Source: DATMRF01 sp035566435 (lineage in GTDB: Bacteria > Verrucomicrobiota > Verrucomicrobiia > Limisphaerales > UBA8199). Taken from it: a DNA stretch of 64,000 nt. The translations under genes were made by a program, and so were the position numbers. The notes beneath the pieces are model-generated. The model was not told where the DNA came from. It did not search any database and saw only the letters and a list, made by a program, of their open reading frames with translations. Positions 54,240 through 63,176 of the stretch are shown here, piece by piece; the stretch's first letter is position 1, and each line of letters starts with the position of its first letter. The stretch covers positions 1 through 64,000 of the forward strand of contig DATMRF010000064.1 in assembly GCA_035566435.1 (NCBI GenBank), in the 5' to 3' direction.

Positions 54240-54941
54240 ATGAAAATCGCTCTCTTTGGTTTCACCGACCTCAAACTCGGCAAACACAACCTGAAAGATC
54301 CGCGGCTTGACCTGGCGGACAAATTGGTCGAAGCCGACAAAAAAGCTTACGCGCAGGTGGACGTTATTGGCGAGGACCAATTGCTGGATGCCGATGCGAT
54401 CCTGGTCCTGGAAGAGAATAAAGCCGACCTGATCCTGAAGGATTTGGAGTTCGTGGAAACCCGGCTGGGTCGCGATCCGCTGGCGGACGAGCGCGCCGCG
54501 CTGCAGAAAATCAACTCGTTTCTCGAAAGCGAAAAGTTTCTGTTCAGCGCCGGTTTGACGCCGCAAGACTTGCAGGCAGTCGCCGCGCATCATTTCTTTA
54601 CGAACAAACCCATCGTGGTCGCGACTCGCGCACAGCTTGAAACCCCGGATGAGCTGCTGCTGCGGGCTTTCGCGGAGGCCGGGTATATCTCCTTTCTGAC
54701 GGTAGGCGGGAAGGAAAACCGGGCTTGGCCAATCCGCAAGAACATCTCGGCCTGGGAAGCCGCCGGCTCTATCCACACCGATTTACAGAAGGGGTTCATC
54801 CGTGCCGAGATCATCAACTTCGCCGATTTCGTGGCCGCCGGTGGCGAGACTCAAGCGAAACGCGCAGGGAAACAACGCCTCGAAACCAAGCAATACCTCA
54901 TACAGGACTACGACCTGACCAACTTCCGCTTCAACAAGTGA
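54240..54941 (+). CDS. YchF-like protein lacking the GTPase domain (TGS/DUF933 C-terminus)
   Basis: A 233-residue protein. The C-terminal 90 residues match the YchF/Ola1 C-terminal TGS-like domain: FLTVGGKENRAWPIRKN, AAGSIHTDLQKGFIRAEIIN, FADFVAAGGE and the final YDLTNFRFNK. Upstream, DLEFVETRLGR...LQKINSFLES resembles the coiled-coil arm of YchF. The N-terminus MKIALFGFTDLKLGKHNL begins like a GTPase strand, but the P-loop GxxxxGKS and the switch regions are missing, and the protein is 130 residues shorter than YchF. It therefore should not hydrolyse ATP or GTP. It might bind the ribosome or a partner through the TGS part. Its position after uvrA suggests no functional link. Confidence 0.8.
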   Translation: MKIALFGFTDLKLGKHNLKDPRLDLADKLVEADKKAYAQVDVIGEDQLLDADAILVLEENKADLILKDLEFVETRLGRDPLADERAALQKINSFLESEKFLFSAGLTPQDLQAVAAHHFFTNKPIVVATRAQLETPDELLLRAFAEAGYISFLTVGGKENRAWPIRKNISAWEAAGSIHTDLQKGFIRAEIINFADFVAAGGETQAKRAGKQRLETKQYLIQDYDLTNFRFNK

Positions 54942-55107
54942 GGGGGACCCTGCGATGAGGGGTGATGGAGTAATGGCGTATTGGGGTGCTCTGATGCCGG
55001 ATGCCTCCAATCTTAGGCATAAACCGCGCATCACACTTCATGTTTCATCTTTCAAGCATCACTTCCTCCTTCCTTCTGCATTGCTCCTGGCCTAAATTCG
55101 GTGCTTT

Positions 55108-57798
55108 ATGGGCATCGTCTGCCGATGGATTGTAGTTTGCGGCCTGTTGCTTACGGCTGCGCCGAGCCTTTGGGCGGCGAGTGCGTCGGAGAAAGCGGCC
55201 CTCGAGGCTGCCGCCGGTGATTTCAATCTTTCCATTTGGGATCGCGCGGAGTCAGAGTTCGCCCAGTTCGCGAAAAGCTATACGAATTCCGCGCGCCTGC
55301 CGGAGGCCTTTTTGTATCAGGCAGAAGCACGTCTGCAGCAAGGCAACTATCCCGGCGCACTGGAATTGCTGGCGAGCCATCAAGCCCAGGCTGGCAAGCT
55401 GGCCGATCTTTATGCTTTTTGGCGGGCCGAAACCCTGTTTCGCAAAGGCGACCTCCAACGAGCTGCTGACGGCTTTGAGACCTTAATTCGCGACTTTCCT
55501 GGCTCCACCAATCGCCTGAACGCGGCGGTTCGAGCGGCGACCGCCTGTTCGAAGCTTGCTCAATGGCCGCGCGTTATTCAGATTCTGCGGCCGCCGAATG
55601 GTCCGTTCCAGCTCCCTGCCGGCACCAATGCCACAAGCGAGTTGGTCATCCGTGGCGGGTTGCTCCTCAGCGAAGCCTATCTGGGCCAGGCCAGCCTCGA
55701 TGCAGCTGATGCCGCTCTGCTTCCGTTCGACACGCTCCAGCTCCAGCCAGAGGTTGATTGGGAGCGACAATTCCTTCGCTGCCGAATTCTGCTTGCTCGC
55801 GAGCACCTCCCCGAGGCCTGGGACCTCAGCACCAATCTTCCGCCGCTGGCCGCCGCTGCCGGCAGACGCGAGTTTCAGGCTCAGACCGTGTCCTTCCAAG
55901 CCGGCTTGCTCGAACAGCTCGGCCGCACCGAGGAGGCTATAGCCATGTACCAAAGGAACCTGGCGGACGTCTTTCCTGCGGAACGCCAGCGCCAGGCCTT
56001 GCTCAAGATCACCGAACTTTACCTTAAGCAAAACCGCCTCGACGAAGCTGCCCGAGTCTTGGAAAGATTCCTGACCCAGTATCCCGCTGCTGAGTCGGCT
56101 GACCTGGCCCTCTTGACCCTTGGGGAGCTTCGCCTCCGACAATACGAGTCCGGGCAGTGCACGAACGTGGTTTCGACGCTGGTGACGAATCTGCTGGCCG
56201 CCACCAACTGCCTTCAGCAGGCGCTCGCGTCTTTGGAGAGTTTTACTAACCGGTTCCCACGGAGTTTGCTTCTGGGCCGGGCTGATTTGTATCTGGGCTG
56301 GTGCTTTTGGCGGGAAGGCAGCATCCTCGCGAGCCAAGCCGCCTTTCAGGCTGCGGCGGACCAGCTTCCCTTCTCGGCCGATCAAGCCATCGCCTATTTT
56401 AAGCTGGCCGACGCGGAGTACCGCCAAGCCATCGGCTATTCTAAGCCGGCCGACGCGGAGCACCGGCGCGCGAACTTTATCGCCGCTATCTCTAATTATA
56501 CAACCGTGCTCGACAAGTTTGAAGGCCTTCCTGAGGTAAAAACAAACCTCTTCGAGCCCGCACTTTACCATATCGTCCGCGCCGGGCTCGACGCCACGAA
56601 CCTCCCGGCTGCCAGCAACGCTCTTGCCAAACTGCGCGCCTCGTATCCGAGCGGCTTTTACACCGACCGCGCCGTGCTATCCACCGGCCAGGTTGTCGGC
56701 AAGAGCGATCCGGCGGGGGCTCGCGAGATGTTTCAGGATTTTGTCCAGGCCGTGCCACAGACGGGCTTGCTGCCGGAGCTGGAGTTGGCGATCGCGGCTA
56801 CTTACGAACAGGAAAACCAGTGGGACGCGGCCATCCGGGAGTACGACGCTTGGGTGAATGCCCACACCAACCACGAAGCCCTGGCGCGCGCCGAGTACGC
56901 GCGCGCGCGTGCCAACTTTCAGGCGGGACACGATACGAATGCCCTCGCCCAGTTTACCAACTTTATCGCTCGTTTTCCGACGAATGAACTCGCCCTGCGG
57001 GCCCAATTGTGGGTCGGCGATTACTATTACCGGCTGCCCGATTTTCAGAAGGCCGAGGAGAATTATCAGTGGTGCTACCAGAACACGAATTGGCCGGTTT
57101 CCAAGCTCACCTACGAGGCGCGAATGATGGCCGGCCGCTCGGCGTTCGCCCGATCCTCCTGGAACGATGCCAAGGACTATTTCGGCCGGGTGGCGGAAAA
57201 TACCAACTGCCCGATCGAACTACGCGCCCAGGCCTTCTTCGCGTTCGGCGATACGCTCGTGAGCCAGTCCTCGACCAACAAGCTCTCCGATTACAAAGAA
57301 GCCCTCAACGCCTACGACCAGGTCGGCTACCTGTGTCCGACCAATCCCATCGCCGTTCTGGCTCTGGGCGCCAAGGCCCATTGCTTTCTCCAATCGCAAG
57401 ACTACGCCGGCGCCACCAACGCCTTCCTGCAGGTGGTCAACTCTCCCGTGGCGGACGCCGTCGCCCGCGCCGACGCCAAAGTCGGCCTGGGTCTCACCTT
57501 TGAAAAACTTGCCCAACAACCCACCTCAACCAACCGGGTCGCTTTGCTCACCCTCGCCCGCGACCAGTATCTCGACGTTTTCGAAAGCCCGAGCTTCCTG
57601 CGCGACGGGGAAACGGCGGACGACTTTTGGACGATGAAAGCCGGCACCGAAGCTGTGCGCATCTGCGAAGCAATGAAGCAGCCCGGCCAAGCCAGGCGCT
57701 TGTGCGAGGCTCTGCTGGAGAAATTCCCGGTGCTGCGGCTCGAAGACAAGATTAAGGCCCTCAAGGCTCAGGAACAACTCGCTCGGGGTCAGAATTGA
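55108..57798 (+). CDS. Exported TPR-repeat protein (BamD/YbgF-like)
   Basis: An 896-residue periplasmic protein. A signal peptide (GLLLTAAPSLWA, cut near residue 23) is followed by many tetratricopeptide repeats spread over the whole length, for example AEARLQQGNYPGALELLASH, AEFAQFAKSYTNSARL-like segments, AIREYDAWVNAHTNHEALARA and FTNFIARFPTNELALRAQLW. The pattern resembles the YbgF/BamD group, which act as scaffolds in the envelope. A 42-bp tandem duplication at 56389-56472 doubles a 14-residue piece (IAYFKLADAEYRQA / IGYSKPADAEHRRA). No enzymatic domain is visible, and the partner is unknown. It lies 166 bp after the YchF-like gene. Confidence 0.85.
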   Translation: MGIVCRWIVVCGLLLTAAPSLWAASASEKAALEAAAGDFNLSIWDRAESEFAQFAKSYTNSARLPEAFLYQAEARLQQGNYPGALELLASHQAQAGKLADLYAFWRAETLFRKGDLQRAADGFETLIRDFPGSTNRLNAAVRAATACSKLAQWPRVIQILRPPNGPFQLPAGTNATSELVIRGGLLLSEAYLGQASLDAADAALLPFDTLQLQPEVDWERQFLRCRILLAREHLPEAWDLSTNLPPLAAAAGRREFQAQTVSFQAGLLEQLGRTEEAIAMYQRNLADVFPAERQRQALLKITELYLKQNRLDEAARVLERFLTQYPAAESADLALLTLGELRLRQYESGQCTNVVSTLVTNLLAATNCLQQALASLESFTNRFPRSLLLGRADLYLGWCFWREGSILASQAAFQAAADQLPFSADQAIAYFKLADAEYRQAIGYSKPADAEHRRANFIAAISNYTTVLDKFEGLPEVKTNLFEPALYHIVRAGLDATNLPAASNALAKLRASYPSGFYTDRAVLSTGQVVGKSDPAGAREMFQDFVQAVPQTGLLPELELAIAATYEQENQWDAAIREYDAWVNAHTNHEALARAEYARARANFQAGHDTNALAQFTNFIARFPTNELALRAQLWVGDYYYRLPDFQKAEENYQWCYQNTNWPVSKLTYEARMMAGRSAFARSSWNDAKDYFGRVAENTNCPIELRAQAFFAFGDTLVSQSSTNKLSDYKEALNAYDQVGYLCPTNPIAVLALGAKAHCFLQSQDYAGATNAFLQVVNSPVADAVARADAKVGLGLTFEKLAQQPTSTNRVALLTLARDQYLDVFESPSFLRDGETADDFWTMKAGTEAVRICEAMKQPGQARRLCEALLEKFPVLRLEDKIKALKAQEQLARGQN

Positions 57799-57857
57799 TC
57801 CCCGCGGGCCCGTTTGACAGTCCGGCCCCCGGGGCTTAGCTTGAGCCAGAAATTGAT

Positions 57858-58205
57858 ATGGATGTCGCTGCAGCAATCGATCCGGTAGTGCTTCTCACGG
57901 CCAGCGCAGCCGGCGAAGTCAAAGCGCTGTTGGAACGACCGGAGAACGCGGGCAAATCCTTGCGCGTTTACGTTGAGCAGGGCGGCTGTTCCGGGATGCA
58001 ATACTCGATGACCTTTGACGAAAAGCGGCCCGATGACCTCTCCGCGGAAATGCACGGTGTCTCGGTGCTTGTCGATCCTTTCAGCCTTCAATACATCCGT
58101 GGCGCCGTCGTTGATTTCAGCGACAGCCTCACCGCAGGCGGGTTCAAAATCTCCAACCCCAACGCGCGCCAAAGCTGCGGCTGTGGCAAGTCCTTTACGG
58201 CCTAG
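57858..58205 (+). CDS. Iron-sulfur cluster assembly/insertion protein (IscA/ErpA/HesB family)
   Basis: A 115-residue A-type carrier. The three conserved cysteines are present: one in GGCSGMQY (about residue 44) and two in the C-terminal SCGCGKSF. These bind iron or a [2Fe-2S] cluster and hand it to apo-proteins. The YSMTFDEKRPDD and LVDPFSLQYIRGAVVDF segments are typical of the family; length is normal. Whether it is IscA, ErpA or SufA cannot be decided, as no isc or suf genes are near. A strong intrinsic terminator follows at 58235. Confidence 0.93.
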   Translation: MDVAAAIDPVVLLTASAAGEVKALLERPENAGKSLRVYVEQGGCSGMQYSMTFDEKRPDDLSAEMHGVSVLVDPFSLQYIRGAVVDFSDSLTAGGFKISNPNARQSCGCGKSFTA

Positions 58206-58234
58206 GCAAAACAGACAGTGCCTGGCTGAAAAAT

Positions 58235-58266
58235 GCCGTTCCGTGTGATGCGGAACGGCTTTTTTT
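58235..58266 (+). terminator. Rho-independent terminator after the A-type carrier gene
   Basis: GCCGTTCCG (58235-58243), loop TGTGATG, CGGAACGGC (58251-58259) form a perfect 9-bp stem followed by seven T residues. It lies 30 bp after the stop codon and is the clearest terminator in the window. Confidence 0.95.
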
Positions 58267-58373
58267 GACGAACATCGAGTCCACCCAAATCCTCCTCTCA
58301 TGTGCGCGCAGACTCAATGCCAAACCTGCGTTGACAACGCGCCGGCAGCGGGTAGCATTGCAGCAGCCCGATT

Positions 58374-58449
58374 GGCGCGTTCGTCTATCGGTTTAGGACA
58401 CGGCCCTCTCAAGGCTGAAAGACGGGTTCGATTCCCGTACGCGCTACCA
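58374..58449 (+). tRNA. tRNA-Glu (anticodon CUC), CCA encoded
   Basis: The acceptor strand GGCGCGT (58374-58380) pairs with ACGCGCT (58439-58445), with one G-T pair at the end. The anticodon arm CGGCC-CTCTCAA-GGCTG gives the anticodon CTC, reading GAG. The T arm GGGTTCGATTCCC is canonical. Discriminator A and CCA (58447-58449) are encoded. The cloverleaf has no intron and no mismatches of note. Confidence 0.95.
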
Positions 58450-58474
58450 AAACTGACGCAACCCTCAACATCCC

Positions 58475-58846
58475 ATGGCTCCCTTCCAAATCATATTCAA
58501 CCCGACCAGCGCGGCTGAGTTGGCGCGCATGCCCAAGGAGCTGCAACTTCAGATCCTCGGCGATTTCCGCGGACTGCCTCAGCAAGTCATGCACACCGAG
58601 CTGGATGAGTTCGGCAAACTCGAACGCGCCGGCCGCACGTTGCACCGCTTCCGCGTGGGCGATTATCGGGTCTATTTCGAGCGCCATGAACTGGGCGTGG
58701 TTGTCCACCGCATCCTGAGCCGGCATACCCTCAAGGATTTCTTCTTCCGCTCCGGCCTCAAAATGCAGGAGGACGAAGCCCTCCAACAGAATCCCAAGTT
58801 CTGGGAGCTGATCGAGACCGCCAAGGTCGCGACGCAGACTAAATGA
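58475..58846 (+). CDS. RelE/ParE-like toxin-fold protein without adjacent antitoxin
   Basis: A 123-residue protein. Residues about 5-90 follow the RelE/ParE pattern: FNPTSAAELARMPKELQLQI (first helices), then KLERAGRTLHRFRVGDYRVYF and VVVHRILSRHTL. The paired R residues on the strands are the usual RNA-contact positions in RelE. A C-terminal tail of about 30 residues is extra. There is no antitoxin gene on either side; the gene sits between tRNA-Glu and a membrane protein gene. It may be an orphan toxin, an inactive relative, or have a partner elsewhere. Confidence 0.75.
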   Translation: MAPFQIIFNPTSAAELARMPKELQLQILGDFRGLPQQVMHTELDEFGKLERAGRTLHRFRVGDYRVYFERHELGVVVHRILSRHTLKDFFFRSGLKMQEDEALQQNPKFWELIETAKVATQTK

Positions 58847-58913
58847 GGGGTAAGCGCCCAGGGCTCTGGGGCGAGTGTTTCTGACCGCTCACCCTCCTCG
58901 ACACTCTCCCTGA

Positions 58914-61370
58914 GTGAACCACCGCCTGACCAAACTGTTCATCTTTCTCGCGGGCATCATTTTCGGGCAAGCCGTTCTTTATGGTCCTTCTTTGATCGGC
59001 CAGAAAATCCTATTGCCGCTGGATATCCTGGCGTATCCCGGTTTTTACCTGCCGCGCACGCTCTGTGTTGCGCAGCCTGAGGTCCAGAACATCTACCTGC
59101 AAGACCTGGTCTGCGTTTTTGAGCCGGCCAGGCGCTTCGCCGTTTCGGAAGTCCATGCCGGCCGGTTTCCAAGGTGGCTGCCTTACGAGTTCGCCGGCTC
59201 GCCTTTCATCGAACCGAAGTTCTCCCCATTCATGGCGCCACAACTGTGCATTGCTTCGCCGATCGTGCTCGCGTGGACCCAGATGTTCGCCGCTCTGGTT
59301 GCAGGCCTTGGCGCATACCTATTTTTTCGGCGCGCCCTCGGGGTTGGGTTTTGGCCGGCGGCCCTCGCAGCCTGGTGTTATCCGCTCACCGCCTTTTTTA
59401 TCTTTTGGCAGGGCTACCCTACCGGCTACTCGGTCTATTGGCTGCCCTGGCTATTCCTGGCCGTTGATAAAACGGCACGCCACGCCAGCCGCTGGGGGCC
59501 ATTGGGACTATGCCCTGTCACGTGCCTGGTGCTGATTAGCGGCCACTTGGATGTCGCTGCCCAGGTCTTGGCGGCGGGTGGCCTGTACGCGCTGTGGTGC
59601 CTGTATGTGGCCTATCCGAAGCCGTGGTTCCAAAGCCGAGCCAGACAGGCAGCGCTTAAACTCGTGGCGGCGTGGACTCTAGGCTTCTTGCTCGCGGCCC
59701 CGCATCTTCTGCCGTTGCTGGAATATAGTCGGACGGGAGCTCGCCTGGAGAGACGCAGTACCGGCGATGAAGAACGCCCGCCCGTCGGCCTCGCTGCCCT
59801 CCCGCAAGTGGTTCTGCCGGATATGTACGGCGCGTGTGGACCTGACAAGACCGGCAGCTTCCGCGTTGTGCCGGATAACCAGGTTGAAAGCACTGCGGCG
59901 GCTTATGCGGGTGTGGTGGCAACGTTGTTGCTGGCTCCGCTGTCATTTTGCAGCCGCCGGCACCGCGCGCTTTGCCTCTTCCTTCTCGGGATCACGTTTT
60001 TGGCCCTGAGCTGGTGTTTGAATGTGCCAGGACTCGTTACCGTTCTGCGCCTGCCCGGGCTGAACCTCATGTCCCATAGCCGGCTCGTGTTCGTGGCGTG
60101 CTTCGCCATCCTCACTATGGCCTCGATCGGACTCGAAGCGATTTCAGAATCCAGAACCCTTTGGCGGCCGTGGATGTGGGGTCCGGCGTTGCTGCTGGCG
60201 GGCCTATTGGGGTGGTGCATCTATCGCGCAATCTCCCCACCGGAACCAGTTGCAACCCAGCTCGAACAGGCGGTCTTGCAGGGAAAACCAATGGGTTGGG
60301 CTAAGAGCGTGGAGGCAGTGCACCGGGTCCAAAGTTGGTTCGCGAGTCGTTACGGAGCTGCGGGAGCGCTTTCTGGCCTGGGTTTAGCCGGCTGGCTGGT
60401 GCTGCGCTTTCGGCCTCATTGGCAGGCGCGACTGCTCCCCTGCTTAGGGGTCGTGCTGCTGGGAGACCTTCTTTGGTTCGGTTATGGACGGAATGTGCAA
60501 AGTGACCCTGCGTTGTACTTCCCGCCGGTTCCGGTATTGGAACAAGTCGCGAGGTCAACCCCCGGCCGCGTCGCGGGTTACTATTGTCTTCCAGCAACTC
60601 TCGCTGGCGCCTGTGGCCTGAGCGACTTACGAGGATATGACGGCGTGGACCCGGCGCGCATCGTGGACCTCCTCCAAATCACCGCCGGACCCCCTACCTC
60701 AACCCCAAAATACGCTCTCACCCAATACCTCGTGCCGAAAGTCACCCCCACCGCTGACGGCAGCATCCGGCTCCCACCCGTGCTGGATATGCTAGGAGTT
60801 CGCTATGTGATCTTCCGCGGCGCACCCACGCCCGGGGCCCGTCCTGTTTTTCAGGGACTGGACTACTGGGTTCTGGTGAACTCCAACGCGCTGGACCGTG
60901 CATTCGTTCCTCGGCGGGTCGAATTTCTGCCCGACCTGAAAAGCCAGTTGACCAGGATGGGCTCCGACCAATTCAACCCCCGGGACGTAGCCTATGTCGA
61001 GTCGCCCTTAGGCTTGCCATCCTCATGCCGTGGGAAAGCCGAGATCGTTGAGGAAATCCCCACCCGAGTCACAGTCGCAGTACGGATGGAGACTCCCGGG
61101 CTGCTCGTGCTGGCCGACCGGTGGGACAGCGGCTGGGGGGCCTACTATAACGGGAAAGCAGTGCCGATACTGCGGGCGAACCACGCAGTCCGAGGTGTGG
61201 TGGTCCCTGCGGGAGAAGGCACTATCCAATTCCGTTACGAGCCGGCGAGCCTGGCGCGGGGACTGGAACTATGCGGCGGGGCGACAGTGCTGATGTTCAG
61301 TTGGATCGTGGTCACTGCAAGGAAGACATTGAGGACCATCCACGATTTAGCGGCCGAACCAGAACACTAA
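58914..61370 (+). CDS. YfhO-like polytopic membrane protein
   Basis: An 818-residue membrane protein started by GTG. It has roughly a dozen hydrophobic segments in the first 560 residues, including FIFLAGIIFGQAVLYG, FWPAALAAWCYPLTAFFIFW and GAGGLYALWCLYVAYP-like stretches, and a soluble C-terminal part with WDSGWGAYYNGKAVPILRAN, the signature phrase of YfhO-type proteins, followed by a final membrane segment near 795. YfhO relatives are GT-C-like proteins implicated in glycosylation of teichoic acids in Firmicutes; function in this phylum is unknown. The 3' end overlaps the convergent zinc-ribbon gene by 24 bp. Confidence 0.83.
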   Translation: MNHRLTKLFIFLAGIIFGQAVLYGPSLIGQKILLPLDILAYPGFYLPRTLCVAQPEVQNIYLQDLVCVFEPARRFAVSEVHAGRFPRWLPYEFAGSPFIEPKFSPFMAPQLCIASPIVLAWTQMFAALVAGLGAYLFFRRALGVGFWPAALAAWCYPLTAFFIFWQGYPTGYSVYWLPWLFLAVDKTARHASRWGPLGLCPVTCLVLISGHLDVAAQVLAAGGLYALWCLYVAYPKPWFQSRARQAALKLVAAWTLGFLLAAPHLLPLLEYSRTGARLERRSTGDEERPPVGLAALPQVVLPDMYGACGPDKTGSFRVVPDNQVESTAAAYAGVVATLLLAPLSFCSRRHRALCLFLLGITFLALSWCLNVPGLVTVLRLPGLNLMSHSRLVFVACFAILTMASIGLEAISESRTLWRPWMWGPALLLAGLLGWCIYRAISPPEPVATQLEQAVLQGKPMGWAKSVEAVHRVQSWFASRYGAAGALSGLGLAGWLVLRFRPHWQARLLPCLGVVLLGDLLWFGYGRNVQSDPALYFPPVPVLEQVARSTPGRVAGYYCLPATLAGACGLSDLRGYDGVDPARIVDLLQITAGPPTSTPKYALTQYLVPKVTPTADGSIRLPPVLDMLGVRYVIFRGAPTPGARPVFQGLDYWVLVNSNALDRAFVPRRVEFLPDLKSQLTRMGSDQFNPRDVAYVESPLGLPSSCRGKAEIVEEIPTRVTVAVRMETPGLLVLADRWDSGWGAYYNGKAVPILRANHAVRGVVVPAGEGTIQFRYEPASLARGLELCGGATVLMFSWIVVTARKTLRTIHDLAAEPEH

Positions 61371-61607
61371 AAAGCCAGTCAGGAGCACCACGGCTACCAT
61401 CCACCAAAACCAATGAACGCCACGCGGCACCGGGCCGCCGCCGCTAAACTCGCGTTTGACGTAATCATCGTAGTCGAAGTCCTCTTCCGGCAGATCCAAC
61501 CCGCTGGTTTGGGCCTGCTCCGACCAACCCGTCTGTTCGTCCGACCCGCACTCGGGGCAGGCTCGGGCTTTGGGCGGGACGTCCGCGCCGCAGTGGGGAC
61601 ACGTCAT
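61347..61607 (-). CDS. Small zinc-ribbon membrane protein
   Basis: An 86-residue protein starting MTCPHCGADVPPKARACPEC, a zinc ribbon with two CxxC pairs (CPHC and CPEC) 11 residues apart. An acidic stretch (LDLPEEDFDYDDYVKREF) is followed by one C-terminal membrane segment (WFWWMVAVVLLTGFLVFWFG). This is a widespread layout for small membrane proteins with a cytosolic zinc ribbon; function is unknown. The frame is open 24 codons further upstream, but the ATG at 61607 fits the domain. Its end overlaps the end of the YfhO-like gene. Confidence 0.8.
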   Translation of the reverse strand: MTCPHCGADVPPKARACPECGSDEQTGWSEQAQTSGLDLPEEDFDYDDYVKREFSGGGPVPRGVHWFWWMVAVVLLTGFLVFWFGR

Positions 61608-61697
61608 GGGCAAATGCGGACTGTAAGACGCAAGGTAGCGGAGAATGGCAGGCGACCATCTCCATTCCGCGTTCCACACTGTACGTTCCTCACTCGC

Positions 61698-62279
61698 TTA
61701 GCCGACCCCGGCATATTCCTCGTCCGTCTTGAGTTCAAGTCCCATGAGGATGTAGTCGTGGGAAATGCCCTGCATGTCCTTTACGTAATCCTCCAGCCGG
61801 ACCAAATTACTGAAGCCCAGCAGAGCGAACATTTTCACCGCCGCCTCCTGCCCGCCAATGAATTCCGCCTCGACCTTTTCCAGCCCGACGCCGCGGGCGA
61901 GGTCGGCAATCTCCGTAACCAAGGCGCGCGCCAGACCGCGTCCGCGGTATTGGGGCAGGACCAGCACGCTGACGCGCCCGATGTGCCGTTTCCAACCGCC
62001 GAGTTGCTGGTGCAGTGTACCGGCGCCGACGATTTTCCCATCCATCGAAGCCAGGAGCGGAAGGTTGCGGCCGAGGTCGATATTCTGGCACCAGTCACGA
62101 ATCACCCCCACGTCGGTCACGCGATGCTTGATAAACATCCGCTCCGGCTCTGGCACGGCGAGGAAAAACTGGTGAAACGCCTTTTCGTCATCCTTACGCA
62201 ACGGACGGAGCCGGCAGCGTGACCCGTCCTTGAGCTTGATTTCTTTAGGATACTTTTGGAGTTCAAATTCAAGAGACAT
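61698..62279 (-). CDS. GNAT-family N-acetyltransferase
   Basis: A 193-residue protein starting at ATG 62279 (MSLEFELQKYPKEI); the longer frame to 62351 has no family-like sequence. The GNAT fold is shown by LKDGSRCRLRPLRKDDEKAF at the N-terminus, strand 4 VSVLVLPQYRGRGLARALV with the acetyl-CoA loop QYRGRG, and KMFALLGFSNL near the C-terminus. The substrate is unknown. The length and the opening resemble bacterial GNAT proteins acting on small molecules or on protein lysines. It is read in the same direction as the zinc-ribbon gene, 90 bp upstream of it. Confidence 0.88.
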   Translation of the reverse strand: MSLEFELQKYPKEIKLKDGSRCRLRPLRKDDEKAFHQFFLAVPEPERMFIKHRVTDVGVIRDWCQNIDLGRNLPLLASMDGKIVGAGTLHQQLGGWKRHIGRVSVLVLPQYRGRGLARALVTEIADLARGVGLEKVEAEFIGGQEAAVKMFALLGFSNLVRLEDYVKDMQGISHDYILMGLELKTDEEYAGVG

Positions 62280-62429
62280 AGGCTTCCGGGATTGTTGTAA
62301 AACCCATCTTCTTCGAACACTGATCAAAATGCAAGGGCGCGGTGGCAGCACAGATCCCGTTAAAACGTTAAGACCGTCAACCGCTGTCCGAAGATCGGCG
62401 TTTTAAGGTTCCAACGTTTTAATCTTAGT

Positions 62430-63176
62430 TCAGAACCGCCGCGATGGCTCCCCGGCGACCCCTCGTTCCCGCTCGAGGAATCGCTGGTCAATGCGCGCCG
62501 GGTCCAGGCTCCAGCGGGCCGCTAAGAGCGGTACCTTGTCAACATTTAACGAGGCGGCATCCGGCTGGCCGAACGCTGCGGGCTCGACAGGTTCTGCGTA
62601 GTCAAAGCACTTCAACTCCAACTCCTTTTCGGCCGAAGTGCGCGCACCCTGCTGCCAGAGGGTTTTCCCCGCCCAGGCATACGCCCGCACGACTCTGCCG
62701 CCGTCCGCTGTGACCCAGGCATGGTGATGCAGCACACGGCTGGCGCTAAAAAACTGCACCTGGCCGAGCTTTCTGCTGAGCCGCAGCACAAACCGGAAGC
62801 AGGCGTCCACATCCTCGCTGGGATCAGGCAGGCCGGCCCCCATCACCAATATCCATCCCTTGACCGGGGGCGCGACAAACAGCTTCTCGTCGCCGGCCAA
62901 TCCCTCGATCCAGGAGCAGGGTTTCGGATTGTGCAGTCCGAGCGCGGATTGAACCGCGGCCAAACTGCGGCTTCTGACCGCAAGCCAGCAGCCGGGCCGC
63001 CGGAACTCGCAAGAACGTTCGTAAGCGCAGCCTGAGAACGCAGACACCTCCCGCTTTGGCGCTAACTTCTCGCGCCGCGCCTGGCGAACCACCAAAACGG
63101 CGATGCCCAAGCCGATGCTCAGCGCAATGCTGAACAACAGCAGGAGCAGCACTGGCATTATGTCCCATCCATTCAC
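62430..63176 (-). CDS. Hypothetical membrane-anchored protein
   Basis: A 248-residue protein that I do not recognise. It has an N-terminal membrane segment (MPVLLLLLFSIALSIGLGIAV), followed by a basic stop-transfer stretch (RQARREK) and a soluble domain. The domain contains two cysteines near the membrane (GCAYERSCEF), an aromatic-rich region KGWILVMGAGLPDPSEDVDA and LHHHAWVTADGGRVVRAYAWAGKTLW. The start at 63176 (MNGWDIMPV) or an internal ATG at residue 7 are both possible. It is monocistronic, 150 bp upstream of the GNAT gene. Confidence 0.7.
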   Translation of the reverse strand: MNGWDIMPVLLLLLFSIALSIGLGIAVLVVRQARREKLAPKREVSAFSGCAYERSCEFRRPGCWLAVRSRSLAAVQSALGLHNPKPCSWIEGLAGDEKLFVAPPVKGWILVMGAGLPDPSEDVDACFRFVLRLSRKLGQVQFFSASRVLHHHAWVTADGGRVVRAYAWAGKTLWQQGARTSAEKELELKCFDYAEPVEPAAFGQPDAASLNVDKVPLLAARWSLDPARIDQRFLERERGVAGEPSRRF

